DNA of 64,000 bases from Sphingomonas vulcanisoli (GTDB lineage: Bacteria > Pseudomonadota > Alphaproteobacteria > Sphingomonadales > Sphingomonadaceae): NCBI RefSeq assembly GCF_011761305.1, contig NZ_JAAOZC010000006.1, forward strand, positions 108,431 through 172,430, given 5' to 3'. Of the stretch, positions 1-7,535 are shown piece by piece. Positions within the stretch are counted from its first letter, which is position 1. Each line of letters begins with the position of its first letter. The notes beneath the pieces are model-generated. The model saw only the letters and a program-made list of their open reading frames with translations. It had not been told where the DNA came from and did no database searches. Made by a program: the position numbers and the translations under genes.

Positions 1-33
1 CCCAAGGCGCGGGTTTATTGAGACAACAAAAAT

Positions 34-55
34 CCCGGCTCCATCGGAAGCCGGG
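34..55. terminator. Bidirectional intrinsic terminator
   Basis: Seven-base arms CCCGGCT and AGCCGGG enclose an 8-nt loop. A run of A lies on the left (26-32) and a run of T on the right (57-61), so a T-tract follows the hairpin on either strand. It lies just past the stop of the minus-strand gene at 82-429 and could also end a plus-strand gene that finishes before the window. Confidence 0.75.
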
Positions 56-81
56 CTTTTTGTTCGGATCGGGGTTTCGCT

Positions 82-429
82 TTAGTAGCAGTAGCGGACG
101 GGAAAGTAGCGCCCGCGATAGCCATCCCAGCGCCAATCGGTCCGGCACTCGCCGTACCCATAGGCATAGGGGTCATCATAATAATAGCCCGGGGCGTACC
201 CCTTATAGCCGCCATAATAAGGCCGCGAGGCAATCGCTGCGCCGACGCCCAGACCGATGATCCCGGCCGCGACCGCACCGCCGCCCCAACCGCCACGGTA
301 GCCGCCGTGCCAGCCACCGCGATACCCGCCGCCGCCGTGAAAGCGTTGCGCATCCGCAGGAGCGGCTACGCCGATCGCGCTGCTCGCCAGCGCCAGACCC
401 GCGAGGGCCGATGTAATGAACTTACGCAT
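82..429 (-). CDS. Exported Gly/Tyr-rich protein of unknown function
   Basis: A 115-residue protein. It begins with a clear Sec signal peptide (MRKFITSALAGLALASS, likely cleavage after an Ala-x-Ala site near residue 27). The mature part starts with a low-complexity stretch rich in Gly, Arg, Tyr and Trp (about 29-50), then a hydrophobic Gly/Ala-rich segment (about 51-68), then a Tyr-rich tail with two Cys. Such small glycine-rich exported proteins with a central hydrophobic glycine-zipper-like segment are common in sphingomonads and have no settled function. A terminator follows directly. The role is unknown; a periplasmic or outer-membrane location is inferred from the signal peptide. Confidence 0.8.
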   Translation of the reverse strand: MRKFITSALAGLALASSAIGVAAPADAQRFHGGGGYRGGWHGGYRGGWGGGAVAAGIIGLGVGAAIASRPYYGGYKGYAPGYYYDDPYAYGYGECRTDWRWDGYRGRYFPVRYCY

Positions 430-637
430 ACGAGGTCTCCATTCTCTGGCCGGTAAAACGCGCGAGCGTTGGATTGGCTCCTGCCTCCGCCCTGCTGAAC
501 CGCGTGAAAATCGAGCATTTATCGGGCGTTAAGCCAACACTTTAAACCTCTTGGCCGGGCCTGGTGCCATCGTTACGGAACCGTGTAGAGATCAAGCGGT
601 TGAGAGCGCGACACCTTTACAGCCGGAGACCATCACG

Positions 638-1108
638 ATGGCCGATACACCTTCCGACAGCACGCCCGAAACTGCCACTCCTCCGCCCCGACGCCGGCGC
701 GCGCGTGCGGAACCGACGGTAGCAAAGCCCAAGCGTGCCGCCGCTGCCAAACCCGCCCGCCGCGCCACCACGCGCCGTACGCCGAGCGTGAGCGAGTCTG
801 TGGCAGCGCCGAAGCGGACCGTTAAGAAGGCGGCTGCGGCCGCAACGACCGCCACCACCAAGGCCGTCCGCAAAGCCAAGCCGAAAGTTAAGGCCGTCGC
901 GAACAAGGTGGTTGAGGCCGAGCAGTCCGTCACCAAGAGCAAGGTCGGTCGCGGCTTCCTGATCGGCGGCGCGCTTGCCGCGATCGCTGCGACGGTGGCC
1001 GGCATCTTCGGCCGCAAGAAGATCGCCGAAGCTACGACAAAATCGATAGACAAGGTCATGGGCGAACCGGAGCGGGAGCCCGGACAGCCCACCATGTCGG
1101 CTGATTGA
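638..1108 (+). CDS. Lys/Ala/Pro-rich protein with one membrane segment
   Basis: Predicted 156 residues from the ATG at 638, chosen because GGAGA at 625-629 lies 8 nt upstream; the frame stays open upstream to 551 but without such a site. Residues 1-95 are a low-complexity basic region rich in Lys, Arg, Ala, Thr and Pro, resembling histone H1-like tails. A hydrophobic Gly/Ala segment follows (about 106-124, GFLIGGALAAIAATVAGIFG), then a charged tail. The arrangement suggests a membrane-anchored protein with a basic disordered arm that could bind nucleic acid or anionic polymers. That function is inference from composition only. Confidence 0.7.
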   Translation: MADTPSDSTPETATPPPRRRRARAEPTVAKPKRAAAAKPARRATTRRTPSVSESVAAPKRTVKKAAAAATTATTKAVRKAKPKVKAVANKVVEAEQSVTKSKVGRGFLIGGALAAIAATVAGIFGRKKIAEATTKSIDKVMGEPEREPGQPTMSAD

Positions 1109-1152
1109 TTCCACGCGAGGCGCGGCGCGACGTCTCGCGCCCGCCTTGCCGT

Positions 1153-2457
1153 TCAGTCCATATCGACGTGGATCTGTTCGCGCTCGTGATCACGGCACGA
1201 ACGGTCCAGCCGCCAGGCGAGCCCTGCGGTGAAGATGCACATCACCGCCACGCTCATCAGCACGCCGACGATCGACACGCCGATCTGGGTCAGCCCGGCG
1301 GCAAGAAGTGCGCCCACCACCATCGCCCCGGAATTGACGATGTTGTTCGCCGCGACGGTGCGTGCGGTCTGCTCGATCTCGACGGTCGTCGTCAGGAAGG
1401 CATAGAGCGGGACGACGAACATGCCGCCCGTCACCGCGATCCCCAACAACGACAGGTTCGCCAATGCCGAATGGTGGTGCGTCAGGAACTCGCGGAGCGT
1501 GAACAAGGTGCCCGGCGGGGCCGGGGTCCAATTCTCCGCGGCGATGCTCATCAGCACCACGAACAGCGCCATCGCTGCGACCGATCCGGCGGCGTAGCGC
1601 GCGGAAACCCGGCCGCCGAGCAGCCGGTTGATCAGCACCGATCCGATCGCGACGCCGACCGAGAAGATCGCCAGGAAGATGCTCGCCACCTCCTTGTCCG
1701 CGGTAAAGACGTTTTTCACGAGCGGCGGGAATTCGATGATCAGGATCGATCCGATCATCCAGAAGCAGCTGATCGCCAGGATCGCGTTGAACAGGCGCGG
1801 GATGTGCATCGTCGCCGCGATCAGCCGTCCCGAGGATCGAATGAGGTGCCAATCGAGCTTCTTATGCTCGCCGGTGGGCGGGGCAGGGGGGACCGCCCGT
1901 GCCGTGATCCAGCCGAGGATCGCGACAACGATCGCCAGTACGGCGGCTGCCTGGGCGTTGATCTTGCCCGCCAGGATCGTCCCCGCGAGGATCGCGCAAT
2001 AGGTGCTCGCCTCGACCAGGCCGGTGCCGCCCAGCACTTCGTCGCCCTCCAGATGCTGGGGCAGCAGGGCATATTTGATCGGGCCGAAAAAGGTGGAGTG
2101 GACACCCAGCGCCAGCACCGCCGCCAGCATCAGCGGGATCGATTGCATCAGCAGGCCCGCGCTGCCCGCCACCATGATGCCGATTTCGATGGTTTTGACG
2201 ATGCGGATGATCCGCGTCTTGTCCATACTGTCGGCCAGTTGGCCCGACAGCGCCGAAAACAGGAAGAAGGGAAGAATGAACAGGCCCGTGGCGATGGCCG
2301 AAAAGGTCGCTTCGGCGCGGGCGTTCGAATAAATTTCATAGGTGGCGATCAGGATCATCGCCTGCTTGAAGAGATTGTCGTTGAAGGCCCCGAGGAACTG
2401 GGTTGCGAACAAGGGAAGGAATCGCCGCGTCGTGAGCAGCCGGAAGGAAGCCTTCAT
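1153..2457 (-). CDS. MFS transporter, lysophospholipid transporter-like
   Basis: A 434-residue integral membrane protein with about twelve hydrophobic segments typical of the major facilitator superfamily. The N-terminus FLPLFATQFLGAFNDNLFKQ is the signature of the LplT-like group, which also occurs fused to acyltransferases in Aas proteins. LplT flips lysophospholipids across the inner membrane; here no acyltransferase domain is attached, so the substrate is not certain. The start is the ATG at 2457; an upstream extension of the frame runs antisense through the acetyltransferase gene and was discarded. The gene is divergent from the GNAT gene at 2545. Confidence 0.8.
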   Translation of the reverse strand: MKASFRLLTTRRFLPLFATQFLGAFNDNLFKQAMILIATYEIYSNARAEATFSAIATGLFILPFFLFSALSGQLADSMDKTRIIRIVKTIEIGIMVAGSAGLLMQSIPLMLAAVLALGVHSTFFGPIKYALLPQHLEGDEVLGGTGLVEASTYCAILAGTILAGKINAQAAAVLAIVVAILGWITARAVPPAPPTGEHKKLDWHLIRSSGRLIAATMHIPRLFNAILAISCFWMIGSILIIEFPPLVKNVFTADKEVASIFLAIFSVGVAIGSVLINRLLGGRVSARYAAGSVAAMALFVVLMSIAAENWTPAPPGTLFTLREFLTHHHSALANLSLLGIAVTGGMFVVPLYAFLTTTVEIEQTARTVAANNIVNSGAMVVGALLAAGLTQIGVSIVGVLMSVAVMCIFTAGLAWRLDRSCRDHEREQIHVDMD

Positions 2458-2544
2458 CGGGAGGCGTGTCGCAGCGGGGGCCAGCTCATCGTTGCACGGC
2501 CCCTTAGCCCAAGCTTCGCGCCGGTTCCAACCCTTCGGAGCATC

Positions 2545-3084
2545 ATGCCGATGAAATCGCCCGTGATCGAAACCGCGCGCCTGCGCCTGCGGCTTCACGC
2601 CCCGGTTGACCTCGAACCGCGCACCGCCATGCTGCTGGAGGAGGAAACGATGCGTCATATCGGCGGCGCCGCTGCTGATTATGGCGCGGCGCGCGAGGAT
2701 TGTTGGGCGCGAATTCAGCGTTACGTCGGCCATTGGGCGCTGTTCGGCTGGGGGATTTTTGCGGTAGAAGACAAAGCGACGAGCCAATTTGTCGGTGAAG
2801 CGGGAATCGCCGATTTCCATCGCGGCCTCGGCCCGGATTTCGATGCCACACCAGAAGGCGCCTGGGTGCTGCGCCAGGCGGCGGCGGGCCGAGGCTATGC
2901 CAGCGAGGCGATGACGGCGGCACTGGAGTGGTTCGTATCCGAACGCGGGGCCCAAAGGATTGTCTGCATCATCGATCCGCTCAATCTCGCTTCGATCCGC
3001 GTCGCCCAGAAGCTCGGTTTCGCGGCCTATGACGAGCGCGCTTATCACGGCGCGCCCAAGCTGCTCTTCGAAAGGCTACCGTGA
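2545..3084 (+). CDS. GNAT family N-acetyltransferase (RimJ/RimL-like)
   Basis: A 179-residue single-domain acetyltransferase. The opening (ETARLRLRLHAPVDLEP) is typical of the GNAT_3/RimJ-RimL group, and the acetyl-CoA binding region appears as WVLRQAAAGRGYASEAM, followed by the family motif around NLASIRVAQKLGF. Such enzymes acetylate amines, often protein N-termini or small metabolites; the substrate cannot be read from the sequence. Two ATGs compete, 2545 and 2551; GGAG at 2537-2540 is 4 nt from the first and 10 nt from the second, so either may be used. The gene is divergent from the MFS transporter and 43 nt upstream of pgsA. Confidence 0.8.
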   Translation: MPMKSPVIETARLRLRLHAPVDLEPRTAMLLEEETMRHIGGAAADYGAAREDCWARIQRYVGHWALFGWGIFAVEDKATSQFVGEAGIADFHRGLGPDFDATPEGAWVLRQAAAGRGYASEAMTAALEWFVSERGAQRIVCIIDPLNLASIRVAQKLGFAAYDERAYHGAPKLLFERLP

Positions 3085-3127
3085 AGCGTTTTCCTTCGCG
3101 GAGAACCTGCTCTAGGGTGGTCATACG

Positions 3128-3676
3128 ATGCTGACGTTGCCCAACATTCTCACCTTGTCGCGCATCTTCGCGATGCCGATCCTGGTGGCGTTGCTGTGGC
3201 ATCCGAAGCCCGCGGATTTCGCGATCGCGCTGGTTCTCTATGTGCTGGTCGCCGTGACCGATTATTTCGACGGCTACCTTGCCCGTGCGCAGGGCGCGGT
3301 GTCGCGGCTCGGTATCTTCCTCGATCCCATCGCCGACAAGATCATGGTGGCGACGGTGATCGTGATGCTGCTCTATACGCGGGTCATCGATGGGCCGGCG
3401 GTGATCGCCGCGCTGGTGATCCTGCTGCGCGAGATCGCGGTTTCGGGCCTGCGCGAATTTCTGGCGCAGCTGCGCGTATCGATGCCGGTCAGCCAGCTCG
3501 CCAAGTGGAAGACGACCTTCCAGCTCGCCTCGCTCGGCCTGCTGATCGGCGCGGGCGCACTGCCGCAGACGCCGTCGATCGGCTGGGCGGGATTGTTCTG
3601 CCTGTGGATGGCGGCGGGGCTGACCCTGGTGACCGGCTGGGATTATCTGCGCGTCGGCCTGAAGCATATGGATTGA
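3128..3676 (+). CDS. pgsA: CDP-diacylglycerol--glycerol-3-phosphate 3-phosphatidyltransferase
   Basis: A 182-residue inner-membrane enzyme that makes phosphatidylglycerol phosphate, the committed step to phosphatidylglycerol and cardiolipin. The CDP-alcohol phosphatidyltransferase motif is complete: D48-G49-x2-A52-R53-x8-G62-x3-D66-x3-D70. The start MLTLPNILTLSR is the usual one for the family, and several hydrophobic helices follow. It precedes moaD by 7 nt, so pgsA-moaD-moaE probably form one transcription unit, an arrangement I recall as common in this lineage. Confidence 0.93.
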   Translation: MLTLPNILTLSRIFAMPILVALLWHPKPADFAIALVLYVLVAVTDYFDGYLARAQGAVSRLGIFLDPIADKIMVATVIVMLLYTRVIDGPAVIAALVILLREIAVSGLREFLAQLRVSMPVSQLAKWKTTFQLASLGLLIGAGALPQTPSIGWAGLFCLWMAAGLTLVTGWDYLRVGLKHMD

Positions 3677-3683
3677 GCCGCCG

Positions 3684-3941
3684 ATGGCGCTCGACATTCT
3701 CTATTTCGCCTGGGTCCGCGAGACAATCGGCAGGGATCAGGAGCAGGTCGATCCCCCCGCCAGCGTCGAGACCGTGGCGGATTTGATCGAGTGGCTCTCG
3801 CAGCGCAGCCCTGCCCATGCCGAGGCGCTCGCCGATCGCCAACGGCTGCGCGCGGCGGTCGATCACACCTTCGCCGATCCCGCCGCCCCCATCGCCGGCG
3901 CGCGCGAGATCGCGCTGTTTCCGCCGGTGACGGGCGGATGA
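3684..3941 (+). CDS. moaD: Molybdopterin synthase sulfur carrier subunit
   Basis: An 85-residue ubiquitin-fold protein ending in the Gly-Gly that is adenylated and thiocarboxylated in MoaD. It donates sulfur to precursor Z within molybdopterin synthase. The beginning (DILYFAWVRETIG) and end (REIALFPPVTGG) match the family. Its stop overlaps the start of moaE by 4 nt (ATGA at 3938-3941), which suggests translational coupling of the two synthase subunits. Confidence 0.93.
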   Translation: MALDILYFAWVRETIGRDQEQVDPPASVETVADLIEWLSQRSPAHAEALADRQRLRAAVDHTFADPAAPIAGAREIALFPPVTGG

Positions 3942-4381
3942 TTGCGATCCAAATCCAGCGCGAAGCCTTCGATCCTGGTGCGCTGCAGGCCGATCTCGAA
4001 GCCCTAGGCGGTGGCGGCGTGGCGACGTTCACCGGCGTGGTACGCGGGGAGGGCGGGCTGAGTGAGCTGGTGCTGGAACATCACGCCGCGATGACTACGA
4101 AAGCGGTGCGCGCCATCGCCGATCGCGCAGCTGCGCGATGGACCCTGCTCGGGCTGACCATCGTCCATCGCCACGGATCGCTTGTCCCCGGCGACCGGAT
4201 CGTGTTCGTCGGCGTCGCCGCGCGGCATCGGGGGCCTGCGCTGGAGGCCTGCGCCTTTCTGATCGATTGGCTGAAAACCCACGCACCCTTCTGGAAACGA
4301 GAGACTTTCGCGGATGGCACAACGCGCTGGGTCGAGCCCCGCGCCGAGGATGACGCGGCTGCGGCGCGCTGGGGCGGCTAA
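3938..4381 (+). CDS. moaE: Molybdopterin synthase catalytic subunit
   Basis: A 147-residue protein from the ATG at 3938 inside the moaD stop. It is the large subunit of molybdopterin synthase, which converts cyclic pyranopterin monophosphate to molybdopterin with sulfur from MoaD. The family landmarks ATFTGVVR (about 29-36), HRHGSLVPGD and KTHAPFWKRE are present; K113 and K120 correspond by motif to the active-site lysines of the E. coli enzyme. A palindromic element separates its end from the convergent oxyR. Confidence 0.93.
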   Translation: MIAIQIQREAFDPGALQADLEALGGGGVATFTGVVRGEGGLSELVLEHHAAMTTKAVRAIADRAAARWTLLGLTIVHRHGSLVPGDRIVFVGVAARHRGPALEACAFLIDWLKTHAPFWKRETFADGTTRWVEPRAEDDAAAARWGG

Positions 4382-4387
4382 TCGGTC

Positions 4388-4546
4388 TCAACCCCTCCCT
4401 TGCAAGGGAGGGGCAAGGGGTGGGTGAGCATCTTCGGGGTTCGATGCCCCGACGATGCTTTTGGGTGCAGGGCCGTAAGTCTTTTGGGCGCGCAGACGCG
4501 CGCACCCACCCCTCAATCCCCTCCCTAAAAGTAGGGAGGGGAGTTT
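4388..4546. repeat. Palindromic element, long copy A
   Basis: About 159 bp filling the gap between the convergent moaE and oxyR genes. A terminal hairpin CCCCTCCCTTgcAAGGGAGGGG lies on the left and one of the type CTCCCTaaaagTAGGGAG on the right. Between them GGGGTGGGTG pairs with a distant CACCCACCCC, and the centre holds further hairpins (for example 4434-4454). A near-identical copy lies at 24752-24911. Its position at converging gene ends suggests bidirectional termination. Confidence 0.85.
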
Positions 4547-5476
4547 TTACGCCGCCTTGCGATCGTCGCCGCTCTCGCCCGCACCCCGGCGCAGCGCATC
4601 GGCGAGAAGCTGGAATTCCTTTTCGCGCGGGCTGCCCGCGCGCCAGACCAGGGAGATGCGCCGTGCGGCATTTTTGGCGTCCAGCGGCCGCGCCACGACA
4701 CGGGTATGATCGAGCAATCCGGCCTGCAGCGCCATATGCGGCAGCATCGTCACGCCCAGGCCATTCTCCACCATCTGGACCAAAGTGTGCAGCGAGGTGC
4801 CCATCATAGATGCCTCGGCGCGCAGTTCGGGGCGGTTGCACGCGCCCAGGGCATGTTCCTTCAGACAGTGGCCGTCTTCCAGCAACAGCAACTGGCTCGG
4901 CTCGATCAGATCGGGGGTGATCGTCGCCGGAAGGCCCTTGGCGCTTCCCGGCGGAAAGGCGACATAGAGCGGGTCCAGAAAAAGCTCGGCGTGATCGAAA
5001 TCACCGCAGGCATAAGGCAGCGCCAGCAGCACGCAATCGACCTGCCCGCGGTGCAGCGATTCACACGCCGCGCCCGACGTTTCCTCCCGCAGATAGAGCT
5101 TGAGATCCGGCCAGTCCTCGCGCAGCCGCGCCAGCACGCGGGGCAGCAGGAAGGGCGCAATGGTAGGGATAACGCCCATGCGCAGCTCACCCGAAAGCGG
5201 CTTGCCCCCGGCCTTGGCCAGCGCCGCCAGTTCCTCGGCCTCGCGGAGAACACGCTGGCCTTTGTCGGCGACACGCTCCCCCAGCGTGGTAAAGCGAACG
5301 ACGCGGCGCGTGCGCTCGACCAACATCACGCCTAAGAGGGACTCGAGTTCGCGCAAACCGGCTGAAAGCGTCGATTGCGTCACATAACATGCGTCAGCGG
5401 CACGACCGAAATGGCCGTAGTTTCGCAACGCCACGAGATATTGTAGTTGTTTCAGCGTTGGAAGATAAGTCGACAT
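4547..5476 (-). CDS. oxyR: Hydrogen peroxide-inducible LysR-type activator OxyR
   Basis: A 309-residue LysR-family regulator. The N-terminal winged helix-turn-helix spans about residues 6-65 (LKQLQYLVALRNYGHFGRAA). The effector domain carries C204 and C213 in CLKEHALGAC, the same nine-residue separation as the redox pair C199/C208 of E. coli OxyR, with the preceding EDGHC context conserved. It therefore very probably senses peroxide by disulfide formation. It is divergent from ahpC-ahpD, the expected target. The start is the ATG at 5476, with GAGG a few bases upstream. Confidence 0.93.
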   Translation of the reverse strand: MSTYLPTLKQLQYLVALRNYGHFGRAADACYVTQSTLSAGLRELESLLGVMLVERTRRVVRFTTLGERVADKGQRVLREAEELAALAKAGGKPLSGELRMGVIPTIAPFLLPRVLARLREDWPDLKLYLREETSGAACESLHRGQVDCVLLALPYACGDFDHAELFLDPLYVAFPPGSAKGLPATITPDLIEPSQLLLLEDGHCLKEHALGACNRPELRAEASMMGTSLHTLVQMVENGLGVTMLPHMALQAGLLDHTRVVARPLDAKNAARRISLVWRAGSPREKEFQLLADALRRGAGESGDDRKAA

Positions 5477-5515
5477 TGATCGCCTCAGTCGATGAGTTTC
5501 CGCGAATTAATCAAT

Positions 5516-5544
5516 TTGAACAATCACGTTGCATTCCTTATCTA
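5516..5544 (+). promoter_or_regulatory. Putative sigma-70 promoter of ahpC
   Basis: TTGAAC (5516-5521) and TATCTA (5539-5544) are separated by exactly 17 bp in the AT-rich gap between oxyR and ahpC. The adjacent sequence to the left is rich in short AT dyads, as expected where a LysR-type regulator binds next to the -35 box. OxyR control is inferred from gene order; no experimentally defined operator was matched. Confidence 0.45.
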
Positions 5545-5589
5545 AACCTACGTAGTTTAACGGATACATAAAAAGCGGAGACTTCAAAA

Positions 5590-6132
5590 ATGCTTACCGT
5601 CGGTGATAAATTCCCGTCTTTCGTGCTTCCTGTGCAACAGGGTGTTGCGGCTCTGCCGAATGGCGAGACGATCGACACCGGCGAGACCGGCGGCAAGTGG
5701 AAGGTCGTGTTTTTCTGGCCGAAGGATTTCACCTTCATCTGCCCGACCGAGATCATCGGCTATGGCGAGCTGAAGGATGACCTCGCCGATCGTGACGCGG
5801 TGCTGATCGGCGCCTCGACCGACACAGATTTCGTCCACTTCGCGTGGCGCAAGTCGGACGAGCGGCTGGCCAATTGCGAATTCCCCTGGATCGCGGACAA
5901 TCAGAAGAAGCTGGCCAATGCGCTTGGGATTGTCGATGCCGAAGCCGGCGTCGCCTATCGCGCCACCTTCATCGTCGATCCGCACAACGTCATTCAGCAT
6001 GTCACGGTCAACGGCCTCAATCAGGGACGCAACCCGCAGGAAGCCATCCGCGTGCTCGATGCGCTGCAGACCGATGAGCTCTGTCCCTGCAACTGGCAGG
6101 CCGGCGAAGAGGTTCTGAAGCCCGCAGCCTGA
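5590..6132 (+). CDS. ahpC: Peroxiredoxin, AhpC type (AhpD-dependent)
   Basis: A 180-residue 2-Cys peroxiredoxin that reduces hydrogen peroxide, alkyl peroxides and probably peroxynitrite. The peroxidatic cysteine is C51 in FTFICPTE. The C-terminal DELCPCNW supplies C165 and C167, the three-cysteine layout of the mycobacterial AhpC reduced by AhpD rather than by AhpF. The gene after it encodes AhpD, which supports this. It is divergent from oxyR. Confidence 0.93.
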   Translation: MLTVGDKFPSFVLPVQQGVAALPNGETIDTGETGGKWKVVFFWPKDFTFICPTEIIGYGELKDDLADRDAVLIGASTDTDFVHFAWRKSDERLANCEFPWIADNQKKLANALGIVDAEAGVAYRATFIVDPHNVIQHVTVNGLNQGRNPQEAIRVLDALQTDELCPCNWQAGEEVLKPAA

Positions 6133-6208
6133 GTGTGATGATCTTCGGGGGCGCGGGTGGCAACGGCCGTCCGCGCCCTTTTTCTATCCATTTTGATGGG
6201 AGACAGCC

Positions 6209-6730
6209 ATGTCGCTCCGCGATTTCGCCGCCGAACTGCCCGATTATGCGAAGGATATCCGGCTCAACCTCAATTCACTGGCGACGGACGCCGTGCTGAG
6301 CGATCAGAAGAAATATGGGTTGCTGCTCTCCACCGCACACGGCTCGGGCTACAAGCCGCTGGTCGAGGCGGCCGAGGCGGAATGCGCGCCCAAGCTTTCG
6401 CCCGAAGCCGCCAATGCCGCGCGTTCGGCCGCGGCGATCATGGCGATGAACAACGTCTATTATCGCTTCGTGCATCTGGCTTCGAACAAGGAATATGGTC
6501 AGCTGCCCGCCAAGCTGCGGATGAACGTGATCGGTGCGCCCGGCATCGACAAGGCCGATTTCGAGCTCTTCTGTCTGGCGGTTTCCGCGCAGAACGGCTG
6601 CGGCATGTGCATCGATGCGCATGAAAAGGTGCTCAAGGGCCACAATGTCCCCACCGAGACGATCCAGGCGGCGGCGCGCTACGGCGCGGTGATGACCGCG
6701 GCGGCGACGGTTCACGCCACGCGGGTGTGA
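6209..6730 (+). CDS. ahpD: Alkyl hydroperoxide reductase AhpD
   Basis: A 173-residue protein of the carboxymuconolactone decarboxylase/AhpD fold. The redox centre is C131-G-M-C134 with H138 in NGCGMCIDAHE, and E119 lies in the position of the conserved acidic residue. In the mycobacterial system AhpD reduces AhpC with electrons from dihydrolipoamide, itself reduced by lipoamide dehydrogenase. The gene follows ahpC by 76 nt and has a plausible GGGAG site before its ATG. Its end lies 6 nt from the convergent membrane-protein gene. Confidence 0.93.
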   Translation: MSLRDFAAELPDYAKDIRLNLNSLATDAVLSDQKKYGLLLSTAHGSGYKPLVEAAEAECAPKLSPEAANAARSAAAIMAMNNVYYRFVHLASNKEYGQLPAKLRMNVIGAPGIDKADFELFCLAVSAQNGCGMCIDAHEKVLKGHNVPTETIQAAARYGAVMTAAATVHATRV

Positions 6731-6736
6731 TCGGCG

Positions 6737-7369
6737 TCAGGCGTCTCCGGCGCTCGTGCCGGATCGCCGCGCCAGATAGCCGTCGAGCAGCACCAGCAGG
6801 TGCCCGAAGATCAGGAACGCCGCTGAGATCGCCAGTACATAAGCGGTGACGCCTGCCCAGCCGATCCGGCCCGGATCGATGAAGGGGTAAGGGTAGAAGC
6901 CGCCGGTCGCGCCGCGGATCAGTGCGTAGCCGAGATAGACGATCGGGAAGATCGCGATCAGCCAGGGGTCGCGTCTCCGCAGCCGACCTTTCTCGGCAAG
7001 CATCAGCCAGGCGCCGATTGTCAGGAGCGGTACGGCATCGTGGAGCAGCGCATTGGTCACCAGCCGCCAGCCCGTCGGATGGATGATCCGCCGCAGCATC
7101 AGTTCGAACACTGCGCCGACCAGCGCCATCGTCATCGCCAGCCCGGCCATCACCAGCGGATGCCGCAACCTGGTCGATCCCAGCGCGATCAGCGTGAAGA
7201 CGATCGCCACCGTCAGATTGGAAAGGATGGTGAAGAAGATCGACAGCCACCACAAAGCCTGCTCGAAACTGTGCAGGCGGAGCGACGACAGCGTAACCTG
7301 CAGGATCAGTCCGCTCCATCCCGCCGTCGCAATCGCCGCGGCCCATGCGCGCCATTTTCGTTCGGTCAT
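6737..7369 (-). CDS. Pr6Pr family integral membrane protein
   Basis: About 210 residues from the ATG at 7369 (MTERKWRAW); an upstream ATG at 7390 would add seven residues. About six hydrophobic segments are visible. The motifs HPTGWRLVTNALLHDAVP and GFYPYPFIDP are characteristic of the Pr6Pr/FAR-17a/AIG1-like membrane proteins. Eukaryotic members hydrolyse fatty acid esters of hydroxy fatty acids, but the bacterial function is not established. It converges on ahpD with almost no gap. Confidence 0.75.
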   Translation of the reverse strand: MTERKWRAWAAAIATAGWSGLILQVTLSSLRLHSFEQALWWLSIFFTILSNLTVAIVFTLIALGSTRLRHPLVMAGLAMTMALVGAVFELMLRRIIHPTGWRLVTNALLHDAVPLLTIGAWLMLAEKGRLRRRDPWLIAIFPIVYLGYALIRGATGGFYPYPFIDPGRIGWAGVTAYVLAISAAFLIFGHLLVLLDGYLARRSGTSAGDA

Positions 7370-7535
7370 GGCTGCGTCATAAAGAATCATTCGGTTGCCG
7401 TCTTGTGACAGAGCGACGAGCTGTGAAACGCTTGCTCGGCTCCTATGCTTTTGTTACGTGACAACGTAATAAAATTACGCAGGATGTTGATCTGCGTCCG
7501 AGCGCCTCGCTATGCGTTCGAACAGGATGGATGAG

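Noticed and set aside
1105..2544. Long open frame on the plus strand continuing upstream from the acetyltransferase
   Set aside because: It is antisense to the MFS transporter, low in hydrophobic order and full of His/Arg/Asp as expected for a GC-rich shadow frame; only the part after 2545 has a recognised domain.
4095..4841. Minus-strand frame spanning moaE, the palindromic element and oxyR 3' end
   Set aside because: It crosses two recognised genes and the repeat and has no conserved domain.
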